Source: UMGS1484 sp045593325 (GTDB lineage Bacteria; Bacillota; Clostridia; Oscillospirales; Acutalibacteraceae). From it: 64,000 bases of DNA. The notes under the pieces were generated by a model that worked only from the letters and a program-made list of their open reading frames with translations, did not search any database and was not told where the DNA came from. Below are positions 8,062 to 15,297 of this stretch, one piece after another (positions within the stretch are counted from its first letter, which is position 1; each line of letters begins with the position of its first letter). The stretch lies in assembly GCA_045593325.1 (NCBI GenBank), contig JAZNWL010000065.1:1-64000 (forward strand), given 5' to 3'. A program made the translations under genes and the position numbers.

Positions 8062-8553
8062 TCAAGGGGTATTCATAAGGATGTCGGCAAAAGTCCCCTT
8101 GGTAATTTGTTGTAAATGGGCGGGAGCGAGTTTCACCTGAGAGCCGATGCGACCACCGCTGATGATCATTTGGGGGAGTTCTTTGGCAGATTGGTCAATT
8201 ACCGTGGGAAACTGTTTTTTCATGCCGATAGAGGTACATCCGCCCCGAACGTACCCGGTGGTGGGTAATAAATCCTTTACCGCAATCATAGCAACCGCCT
8301 TTTCTCCAACGCTTTTGGCGGCTTTTTTCAGGTCCAGCTCCTTGTCAATGGGAATGACAAATACGTAATGTTCCCCTGTTTTTCCCACTGTGACCAAGGT
8401 TTTGAAAACCGTGTGGTATTCTTGCCCTAATAAATCGGAGACGTGTATGGCATCCACAAATTCATCACATTCATACTGAATGTGTTCATAGGGGATTTTT
8501 GCCCTGTCCAAAATGCGCATGGCATTGGTTTTGATTTCTTTGGCTTTCGCCAT
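8062..8553 (-). CDS. ybaK: YbaK/EbsC-type Cys-tRNA(Pro) deacylase
   Basis: Trans-editing protein that hydrolyses misacylated Cys-tRNA(Pro). The 163-residue length and the order of motifs fit the YbaK subfamily: FKTLV near the centre, then YVRGGCTSIGMKK and a C-terminal ISGGRIGSQ with KLAP. The lysine in VFKTLV is the conserved functional lysine of the family. GAAGGA lies upstream of the ATG. The gene sits between the terminator of the dCMP deaminase gene and the membrane protein gene, and may be read partly by read-through. Confidence 0.93.
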   Translation of the reverse strand: MAKAKEIKTNAMRILDRAKIPYEHIQYECDEFVDAIHVSDLLGQEYHTVFKTLVTVGKTGEHYVFVIPIDKELDLKKAAKSVGEKAVAMIAVKDLLPTTGYVRGGCTSIGMKKQFPTVIDQSAKELPQMIISGGRIGSQVKLAPAHLQQITKGTFADILMNTP

Positions 8554-8572
8554 AGTTCATTCCTTCTTCAAT

Positions 8573-8599
8573 AAAAAAGGCAGGAGCAAGCCCCTGCCC
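8573..8599 (-). terminator. terminator of dCMP deaminase gene
   Basis: On the minus strand GGGCAGGGG-cttg-CTCCTGCC is followed by TTTTTTATT, just past the stop codon. Confidence 0.85.
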
Positions 8600-8607
8600 A
8601 AGATGGT

Positions 8608-9108
8608 TTAATACCCCAATTTTCCTTGTAAGGATTCGTCGTTAAAGATCCAATCCCGTACGTGAACGGTGGTAAACTGGGTGGGAGTGTTGCGGATGAT
8701 CACCTTGTCGATACCGGCGTTGATGATCAACCGTTTGCACATGGAACAGGAACTGGCGTTTTCTACCAATTCGCCTGTGGTCATATCCCGACCGGCAAGG
8801 TAAAGAATACTGCCGATCATATCGTTACGGGATGCGCTGATAATGGCGTTGGCTTCTGCATGTACCGAACGGCACAGTTCATACCGTTCTCCTCGGGGAA
8901 TGTTCATACTTTCCCGCAGGCAAACCCCTAAATCCAAACAGTTTTTCCGCCCTCTGGGTGCTCCAGTGTACCCGGTGGCAATGATTTGGTCATTCCGAAC
9001 AATAATGGCTCCGAAATTCCGCCGTAAACAAGTACCCCGTTCCAAAACGGTTTCGGCAATGTCTAAATAATAATTATGTTTGTCGGTTCGCAAAGCAGGC
9101 TTTGCCAT
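8608..9108 (-). CDS. dCMP deaminase family protein
   Basis: Zinc-dependent deaminase that converts dCMP to dUMP for thymidylate synthesis. The 166-residue product has the catalytic HAEANAI motif and the zinc ligands in SCSMCKR. CLRRNFGAIIV and GYTGAPRG are typical of the ComEB/dCMP deaminase branch. An in-frame ATG exists at 9135, but the ATG at 9108 has GGAAGGAG with good spacing and gives MAKPALR. It is divergent from rsmA and ends in its own terminator. Confidence 0.92.
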   Translation of the reverse strand: MAKPALRTDKHNYYLDIAETVLERGTCLRRNFGAIIVRNDQIIATGYTGAPRGRKNCLDLGVCLRESMNIPRGERYELCRSVHAEANAIISASRNDMIGSILYLAGRDMTTGELVENASSCSMCKRLIINAGIDKVIIRNTPTQFTTVHVRDWIFNDESLQGKLGY

Positions 9109-9207
9109 AAACAGCACTCCTTCCAAAACTGGCATAATAATACTACACTATAACTATATTCGATTTCTCACCAAAATGCAAGAAAAAATTCCATAAAACC
9201 CTGCTTC

Positions 9208-9236
9208 TTGACGAGTTCCTTCCCCTGTGGTATACT
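9208..9236 (+). promoter_or_regulatory. sigma-A promoter of rsmA
   Basis: TTGACG (9208-9213) and TATACT (9231-9236) with a 17-base spacer, 33 bases before the ATG. Confidence 0.75.
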
Positions 9237-9269
9237 GATAACACTATTTTTGAGCAATGAGGGCAGGAT

Positions 9270-10133
9270 ATGACCTATCAATTAACCGACGAAAAAACCG
9301 TAAAACAAATTCTGGCTCGTCACGGCATTGTGCTTTCCAAAGCCAGAGGGCAGAACTTTTTGATCAACCCCACGGTATGTCCCCGCATGGCACAGGCCAG
9401 CGGCGCCACCAAGGCAGACGGGGTGCTGGAGATCGGACCCGGAGTGGGGGTGCTCACCGCTGAACTTGCCAAGGTGGCAGGGAAGGTGGTAACGGTGGAA
9501 GTGGATAAGGGGTTGCCCCCTGTTCTTGCCGAGACCCTGGCGGATTTTGATAATATCACCCTGGTGGAAGGGGATATTTTAAAGACTGACGTCAAAGAAT
9601 TGTTACAAACTCATTTCCAAGGAATGAAGGTTATGGTTTGTGCCAATTTGCCCTATTATATCACCACTGATATTTTAATGATGCTGTTGGAAAGCGGTAT
9701 TCCCTTTGCTTCCATTACGGTTATGGTACAAAAAGAATTTGCCGCCCGTATGTGTGCCCCTGTGGGCAGTCGGGAAAGCGGTGCCATTACGGTGGGTGCG
9801 GCATACCGTGCCAAGTGTGAACGAATTTTCACCGTTTCCGGGGGTTCTTTTTTGCCGCCCCCCAAGGTAGACAGTACCGTGATGCGGTTGACACCCTATG
9901 AAACACCTCCTGTGGTGGTGGACAACGAACCCTTTTTCTTTAAAATGATCAAAGCGGGCTTCAATCAACGGCGAAAAACCCTGGTGAACGCCCTGAATGC
10001 AGGTATGGGGCTTGCCAAAGAACAAATTGGTACCGCTTTGGACCGTTGTAATCTTTCTCCCACGGTGCGAATGGAACAACTGAATCTGGAACAGTTGGCT
10101 GAGCTTGCCAATACGCTGTTTTCCATGAAATAA
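9270..10133 (+). CDS. rsmA: 16S rRNA dimethyladenosine transferase (KsgA family)
   Basis: Dimethylates two adjacent adenosines in the 3'-terminal hairpin of 16S rRNA, using S-adenosylmethionine. The 287-residue protein has GQNFL near 27-31, the SAM-binding VLEIGPGVGVLTAEL, the acidic VTVEVDKG, and the catalytic NLPYYITT. The C-terminus has the F-N-QRRKTL motif. Length is normal. GAGGGCAGGAT precedes the ATG. One residue stands out: KGLPPVLAETL sits where most homologues have D-x-x-L after the Asp, which is a minor variant. Confidence 0.97.
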   Translation: MTYQLTDEKTVKQILARHGIVLSKARGQNFLINPTVCPRMAQASGATKADGVLEIGPGVGVLTAELAKVAGKVVTVEVDKGLPPVLAETLADFDNITLVEGDILKTDVKELLQTHFQGMKVMVCANLPYYITTDILMMLLESGIPFASITVMVQKEFAARMCAPVGSRESGAITVGAAYRAKCERIFTVSGGSFLPPPKVDSTVMRLTPYETPPVVVDNEPFFFKMIKAGFNQRRKTLVNALNAGMGLAKEQIGTALDRCNLSPTVRMEQLNLEQLAELANTLFSMK

Positions 10134-10180
10134 AAAAAGGGGATGTAAAAAAAGCGTAGACCGCATAAAACAATATAAAG

Positions 10181-10221
10181 TAAGGGGTTTTTACAGGAAC
10201 TATGCCTGTAAGAACCCCTTA
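10181..10221 (+). terminator. hairpin downstream of rsmA
   Basis: Seventeen-base arms (TAAGGGGTTTTTACAGG at 10181-10197 and its near complement at 10205-10221, one mismatch) close a seven-base loop. The following T-run is weak, so this may be a repeat as much as a terminator. Confidence 0.5.
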
Positions 10222-10296
10222 AATAATCCAAAAAATAAAAGTGTTTAAAAATTTTTAGTTTTATGCTACGAACCAACCTCGCCACTCGACGTACAA

Positions 10297-10572
10297 AGCC
10301 AAGCTATGGGTGTTCCAACCCGCCGAAATGGTTGTCTTTTTGGTGCTGACAACTTCTTTTTGTTTACGAGGGAAGTATCCCGCGTACACAAAAACAAGCC
10401 GTCATCCCTCAAAAATACAACCATTATCGGTTTGAAAAAATTGCCAAAGAGCAGATTTTTGATTTTTCAAGGCAAAAGCACAGGCAATACACTCGTATTG
10501 GCGAGCATTTTAACGCAGAAAAAGCATAAATCTGCCTTTGACAATCGTGGTTGGAATACCCATAGTTTGGCT
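10297..10572. repeat. 276-bp element bounded by 24-bp inverted repeats
   Basis: The 24-base ends at 10297-10320 and 10549-10572 (AGCCAAGCTATGGGTGTTCC and its complement) match at 22 positions. Two REP-like palindromes lie inside: 10354-10398 (core TACGAGGGA-ag-TATCCCGCGTA) and 10452-10534 (CAGATTTTTGATTTTTC arms, inner AATAC-actc-GTATT). No open frame in it looks like a protein. It could be a MITE. A further hairpin lies just outside at 10589-10614 (AAAAACAAGGG arms). The whole gap 10134-10700 has no gene. Confidence 0.6.
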
Positions 10573-10654
10573 CTCGCCTTCGGGTACCAAAAACAAGGGA
10601 TTCCCCTTGTTTTTGCTCGGTTTGTCCCTTCTGCATCTTTTTTTCCTATCCCTA

Positions 10655-10694
10655 AAAGGAGCCGTAAAAAACGAAAGTTTTTTACGGCTCCTTT
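10655..10694 (-). terminator. terminator of mazF
   Basis: Perfect 18-base arms (AAAGGAGCCGTAAAAAAC and its complement) with a GAAA loop, directly past the mazF stop. The plus strand is also flanked by T-rich sequence. Confidence 0.8.
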
Positions 10695-10700
10695 GTTGTT

Positions 10701-11051
10701 TTATCGGGGGTCCAAACCGAAACTAATGGAAAGGGCTTGGTTGATTTGGTTCATGGAAGAGGAATCCAAAGAACCCATTTTTTCTTTTAAACGGCGCTTG
10801 TCGATGGTGCGAACCTGTTCCAAAAGAACAATGGAATCCTTGGCGAGACCTGACCCTGCACGATTGACCTTTATGTGGGTGGGCAGTTTTGCTTTTTCAC
10901 TTTGGCTGGTAATGGCGGCGGCAATCACCGTGGGACTGAAACGGTTGCCAACGTCATTTTGAATAATCAGCACAGGACGGATGCCCCCTTGTTCGGAACC
11001 AATCACAGGGCTAAGGTCAGCGTAGTATATGTCTCCTCGTTTTACGGTCAA
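10701..11051 (-). CDS. mazF: MazF/PemK-type mRNA interferase
   Basis: Sequence-specific endoribonuclease of the MazF (NdoA) family. VKRGDIYYADLSPVIGSEQGG at the start, IRPVLIIQND and IAAAITSQ, then LPTHIK are the family segments, with the catalytic Arg-Pro and the Thr/Ser of ITS. Likely start is TTG at 11051 (GGAG nine bases upstream), giving 116 residues, the usual length. An ATG at 11060 touches the GGAG, and another at 11111 has a poor site. No MazE-like antitoxin or alr gene is adjacent; mscL lies upstream. It could be a lone regulator or be paired with an antitoxin elsewhere. Confidence 0.92.
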   Translation of the reverse strand: MTVKRGDIYYADLSPVIGSEQGGIRPVLIIQNDVGNRFSPTVIAAAITSQSEKAKLPTHIKVNRAGSGLAKDSIVLLEQVRTIDKRRLKEKMGSLDSSSMNQINQALSISFGLDPR

Positions 11052-11199
11052 TTCTTTCATCTCCGGTTCAGCCGAAAAATTTCGCTTTGGTGTTTGTTTT
11101 TTCACACCCATAGTGTTGCCTGGTTTTTAAAGGTTTATTCCCAAAAATTTGAAGTGCCAAGTAAAAATAACAGCCCGTCCAATAGTCAGTATATACAAA

Positions 11200-11237
11200 A
11201 ACTCCCCAAAGGTGATTTTTCACACCTTCGGGGAGTT
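11200..11237 (-). terminator. terminator of mscL
   Basis: On the minus strand AACTCCCC-gAAGGTG pairs with CACCTTtGGGGAGTT and is followed by TTTGTA; it starts shortly past the mscL stop codon. Confidence 0.8.
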
Positions 11238-11252
11238 CCTATGGTTTTTAGA

Positions 11253-11753
11253 TTATTCTTCTGTTTCTGCTTTCAGTTGACTGGTGCAATGGGGGCAACG
11301 GGTGGCTTCGATGGCAATTTCACTGCAGCAGAAGGGGCAGTTTTTGGTGGTGGGAGCGGGTTCTTCTTCCTCCACCTTCTTTTTGCCGATGGTGGAAACT
11401 TTGTTGATGAATTTCACCAACATGAAAATGACAAATGCCATAATCAGGAAGTTGATCAACGCGGTAACAAAAGAGCCGTAGTTAAAGGTGGTGGCGCCGG
11501 CGGCTTTGGCTTCTTCCAAAGATTTGTAAACCGTTTCGGCGGGAGCCCCTTCGGGCAACCGCAGAACAGCGAATTGGTCAACAAAGTTTACGTCCCCGGT
11601 AAGCAAACCGATAAAGGGCATAACCAGATCGTTGATGACCGAAGTAACAATGCTTTGGAAGGCACCGCCGATGATAACACCGACTGCCAGGTCGATGACG
11701 TTGCCACGCATAATAAAGGTTTTAAATTCACCAAGCCAATTAGGTTTTTTCAT
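11253..11753 (-). CDS. mscL: large-conductance mechanosensitive channel with C-terminal zinc ribbon
   Basis: Membrane channel that opens on hypo-osmotic stress. FKTFIMRGNVIDLAVGVIIGGAF is the conserved amphipathic helix and first membrane helix; the second helix is near 88-112 (LINFLIMAFVIFMLVKFINK). The 166-residue protein is longer than classical MscL (about 136). The extra C-terminus carries CPFC and CPHC pairs separated by 12 residues, a zinc-ribbon pattern on the cytoplasmic side. Similar tails are known from other Clostridia. AGGAGGT precedes the ATG; the terminator is at 11200-11237. Confidence 0.95.
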   Translation of the reverse strand: MKKPNWLGEFKTFIMRGNVIDLAVGVIIGGAFQSIVTSVINDLVMPFIGLLTGDVNFVDQFAVLRLPEGAPAETVYKSLEEAKAAGATTFNYGSFVTALINFLIMAFVIFMLVKFINKVSTIGKKKVEEEEPAPTTKNCPFCCSEIAIEATRCPHCTSQLKAETEE

Positions 11754-11944
11754 AATTTTATGTACCTCCTACAATTTCTTTTTTCATTGTAACAGAAAAC
11801 CATACCCATTGCAATGATAAAATAATTTGAACGGAGTGTAAATTCTTTGAAAAACCTCTTTTCTTTTTGGAAAAAATGGTGTAAAATGATATGTGATTTA
11901 CCATGGACTTTCTGTGGGTATTTAATGTTATTGGAGGGAACGCC

Positions 11945-12964
11945 ATGATAGAGGTGAAAAACCTTGTAAAAAAATACGGCCCCAATATGGCGGTAAAAGA
12001 TATCAGCTTTACCATTAACGACGGTGAGATCGTCGGCTTTTTAGGGCCCAACGGTGCGGGGAAATCCACCACCATGAATATTATTACCGGGTATTTGTCT
12101 GCCACGTCCGGCAGTGTGAAAATCAACGGGTACGATATTCTGGAACAACCCGACCAGGCAAAACGTCATATCGGTTATCTTCCGGAACAACCTCCCTTGT
12201 TTTTGGATATGACCGTAAAAGAATACTTAAACTTTGTTTACGATTTGAAGAAAACCAAGTTGCCTCGGGCTCCCCATTTGGCTGAAATTGTCAAATTGGT
12301 GAAAATCGAGAACGTGTATAACCGTTTGATCCGCAACCTTTCCAAAGGGTATAAACAACGTGTGGGCATTGCCCAGGCATTGGTGGGCAACCCCGACGTA
12401 TTGATTCTGGACGAACCCACCGTTGGTCTTGACCCTCAACAAATCATTGAGATCCGTAATCTCATTTCCCAGTTGGGGCGTAGCCATACGGTTATTCTCA
12501 GTTCTCATATTCTTTCGGAGATCCAAGCGGTTTGCGAACGGATCCTGATTATTAACCAAGGCTACCAGATTGCCGATGATACCGCCGCCGGGCTTTCGGA
12601 AAAACTGTCGGAAGACCATAGCATTATGGTTCGCATCATTGCGCCTCCCAGAGAAGCCAAGACTATGTTGGAATCCATTCCCGGGGTGCTTTCGGTTCAG
12701 GTTACGGGGATTCACGGTAATGCCACCGAATTCAAGGTGGATCCCAAAGGCGTGGAAGAAGTTACCCGTGAAATCGCCGAACGGGCTATGAATAAACATT
12801 GGCCTGTCATTGGTTTGCACACCAATGAATTGACTTTGGAAGATATTTACATCCGCATGGTAAACGAAGACCCTGCTGTGCTGAATATTCATGCCAAACC
12901 CATGGAAGATTCTGAAGAACTTTCAGGGGATGAAACCCAGGTAGAGGAGGAAACCCAAGAATGA
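11945..12964 (+). CDS. ABC transporter ATP-binding protein (GldA-like)
   Basis: ATPase of an ABC-2 type exporter. Walker A is GPNGAGKST, the signature motif is LSKGYKQRVGIAQAL, and Walker B is VLILDEPTVGLDP, all in the 339-residue product. The C-terminal third resembles the extension of the GldA/NatA group. The start at 11945 has GGAGGG; the upstream ATG at 11903 has no good site. The ATGA overlap with the permease gene shows coupling. It is the first gene of a four-gene operon ending at 17105. Confidence 0.93.
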   Translation: MIEVKNLVKKYGPNMAVKDISFTINDGEIVGFLGPNGAGKSTTMNIITGYLSATSGSVKINGYDILEQPDQAKRHIGYLPEQPPLFLDMTVKEYLNFVYDLKKTKLPRAPHLAEIVKLVKIENVYNRLIRNLSKGYKQRVGIAQALVGNPDVLILDEPTVGLDPQQIIEIRNLISQLGRSHTVILSSHILSEIQAVCERILIINQGYQIADDTAAGLSEKLSEDHSIMVRIIAPPREAKTMLESIPGVLSVQVTGIHGNATEFKVDPKGVEEVTREIAERAMNKHWPVIGLHTNELTLEDIYIRMVNEDPAVLNIHAKPMEDSEELSGDETQVEEETQE

Positions 12965-13665
12965 GTGCTATTTTCAAACGGGAGTTAAAAAGTTATTTCA
13001 CCTCTCCCATCGGATTTTCTATTTTAGTTATTTTCTATTTCTTTTCCGGGCTGTTCTTCGGCGCCTATTTCCAGAACGGCACCGCCGACCTTTCGGGGAT
13101 CTTTTCCACCATGTTCTATATTGTGTTAGTGATGATTCCCATTCTTACCATGCGTCTGTTCAGTGAAGACAAACGCCAGAAAACCGACCAACTGCTGTTT
13201 ACCGCCCCTGTTCGGTTGACCTCTATTGTTATGGGGAAATTCCTGGCAGCTTTGTCGGTGTTTGGTATCGCCATGGGCATCATGGTGGTGTATCAGGTCA
13301 TTGTTTCCTTTTACATCACACCCGACTGGTTGGTGTTCATCGGTAACTTGTTGGGCATGTTGCTGTTTGGTATGTCCTTAATTGCCGTGGGTTTGTTTGT
13401 TTCGGCATTGACCGAAAGCCAGGTGGTTGCTGCCATTTCCTGCTTTGCCATTGAATTGTTCATTGTGCTGTTGGACGTGGTTGCCAGCTTGATTCCCACC
13501 ACTTCGGTTTTCTATAAAATGCTCAACTGGCTGTCCATCTATCAACGGTACACCAGTTTCACCCAAGGGACTCTTGACTATGCCAACGTGGTATTTTTCC
13601 TGAGTGTTTCCTTTATCTTCATTTTCTTAACCACCATGGTCACTGACCGTAGACGGTATGCATAA
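12961..13665 (+). CDS. ABC-2 type permease (GldF-like)
   Basis: A 234-residue membrane protein with six predicted helices, starting FKRELKSYFTSPIGF, the usual N-terminus of ABC-2 permeases linked to GldG-like proteins. KRQKTDQLLFTAPV after the second helix is the conserved cytoplasmic segment of this group. It overlaps the ATPase gene by four bases and precedes the GldG-like gene by 12 bases. The substrate is not indicated by the sequence. Confidence 0.9.
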   Translation: MSAIFKRELKSYFTSPIGFSILVIFYFFSGLFFGAYFQNGTADLSGIFSTMFYIVLVMIPILTMRLFSEDKRQKTDQLLFTAPVRLTSIVMGKFLAALSVFGIAMGIMVVYQVIVSFYITPDWLVFIGNLLGMLLFGMSLIAVGLFVSALTESQVVAAISCFAIELFIVLLDVVASLIPTTSVFYKMLNWLSIYQRYTSFTQGTLDYANVVFFLSVSFIFIFLTTMVTDRRRYA

Positions 13666-13677
13666 GGAGGGCTAACG

Positions 13678-15297
13678 ATGAAAAAATCAGGTGTATTTTC
13701 TTCCCGTGCCTTCCGTAAAGGCACCCTGTCTGTCATTCTCACTGCTGTTGTTATTGTGGCAGTTCTTTTGGTGAACGTTCTGGCAACCGCTGTTTCCCAG
13801 CGGTATCCCTTCAGCCTGGACTTAACTGCCAACAAAGACTACACCATTGCTTTGAGCGATGAATATGAAAACTTTGTAAAAGGCATTTCCATGGATGTGG
13901 AAATCACCGTTTGCGCCGCTGAGGATGACTTCAACAACGGCAGTTATGCTTCGGCAATGATTCAGGAACTGTCTTTGAGCGATTACTATGCAGGCAGCAT
14001 TTCCGAATCCACCACCAAATATGCCCGTCAGGTCAGCATGTTTATGCAAGCCTTTTCGGTGCTTAACCAAAAAATTAACGTTACCTTTGCCAATCCCAAT
14101 TCGGTAACCGAATTTTCCGCCATTTCCAGTAAATATTCCTCCGACAGCCTGGCTTACGGGGATATCATTATTTGCTGTACCCATCCCTCTACCGACGGGC
14201 AAAGCTTTGAACGGTATCAGATTGTGAAAATGGCCGACATTTTCACCACTGAAATGACCAGCGATACCACCTATTACGGAACCTATAACATTACAGGGTC
14301 TTCCCTGGCAGGGGAAGTGGTTTCGTCCCTTTACATTGTAACCAATGAATCTTCGGTGGAAGTTGCTGTTTTGGGCGGTCATAACGTCAACAGCGAATAT
14401 TCCGCCTTGTTGCAAAACTTCTTGAAGAAGAACAACTATACCTTTACCGACGTGGAAAACCTCTTGAAAACCGAAATCAAAGAGGAAACCAAAGTGGCAA
14501 TCATCTCTGCTCCTGAAAATGACTATACCGCCGACGAAATCAAAGTGTTGGATGCTTTCTTGAAAAATGGCGGAAAGTACGGCAGAACCTTGGTATATCT
14601 TCCTTCTTGCAGTCAGCCTGAACTTCCCATCCTGGAAGAATTCCTGGCAGAATGGGGCATTCAGATTTTGCCTGCCATCTCTTATGAAGAGGATGCCAAC
14701 AACTACTACCAATATCCTCAATGGGTTTTGGCACAAGCCGCTGACTCTAAATATACCGAAGGGTATGACCCCACTCAACAATATTTCTATCCCATGAATT
14801 ACCGTTTGGCTCAAACCTTATTTGAAAGTCAAAACGGATATACCACCACCAAGATCCTCACCACCGGGGAAAAGGCTTACGGATATCCCATTACTACCGA
14901 CGTTCCCGAAGATTGGACAACTGCCGATTCTGCCTATAAGGGTCAATTTGATTTGGTGGTTATGAGTACCTATCAACATCTGGAATCTGCTTCGGAAGTA
15001 GCAGGGGAATCTCACGTGCTGGTCATGGGCGGCGATTTCTTCTTCTATGATGAGATCATGTCCTCCACCGCTTGCTACAACTCTACCCTGACCTTGAATT
15101 TGTTCAATGGACTCACCGGGCAAAACACCGGCGTTTCGGTTTCCATTGAAGATAAGGTCATTTCCACCACCAGTTTCTTTGAACAAATCATCAACAGCAA
15201 TGCAGGGGTCATTATTATGATCGTCTTTGCCGCAGGGCTTCCCTTGGCACTGATTGCTATGAGTTTTGTGATCTGGAGAAAAAGGAAGAAAAAATAA
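13678..15297 (+). CDS. GldG-like ABC transporter auxiliary protein
   Basis: The 539-residue protein has an N-terminal membrane helix (about 18-40), a long extracytoplasmic part and a C-terminal helix (about 510-532) ending in RKRKKK. FSLDLTANKDYTIAL near the start is typical of GldG family proteins (ABC-type auxiliary region). In Bacteroidetes GldF/GldG serve gliding, but homologues are widespread in non-gliding Firmicutes and the role here is unknown. GGAGG lies upstream of the ATG. The stop overlaps the next start by one base (TAATG). Confidence 0.88.
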   Translation: MKKSGVFSSRAFRKGTLSVILTAVVIVAVLLVNVLATAVSQRYPFSLDLTANKDYTIALSDEYENFVKGISMDVEITVCAAEDDFNNGSYASAMIQELSLSDYYAGSISESTTKYARQVSMFMQAFSVLNQKINVTFANPNSVTEFSAISSKYSSDSLAYGDIIICCTHPSTDGQSFERYQIVKMADIFTTEMTSDTTYYGTYNITGSSLAGEVVSSLYIVTNESSVEVAVLGGHNVNSEYSALLQNFLKKNNYTFTDVENLLKTEIKEETKVAIISAPENDYTADEIKVLDAFLKNGGKYGRTLVYLPSCSQPELPILEEFLAEWGIQILPAISYEEDANNYYQYPQWVLAQAADSKYTEGYDPTQQYFYPMNYRLAQTLFESQNGYTTTKILTTGEKAYGYPITTDVPEDWTTADSAYKGQFDLVVMSTYQHLESASEVAGESHVLVMGGDFFFYDEIMSSTACYNSTLTLNLFNGLTGQNTGVSVSIEDKVISTTSFFEQIINSNAGVIIMIVFAAGLPLALIAMSFVIWRKRKKK

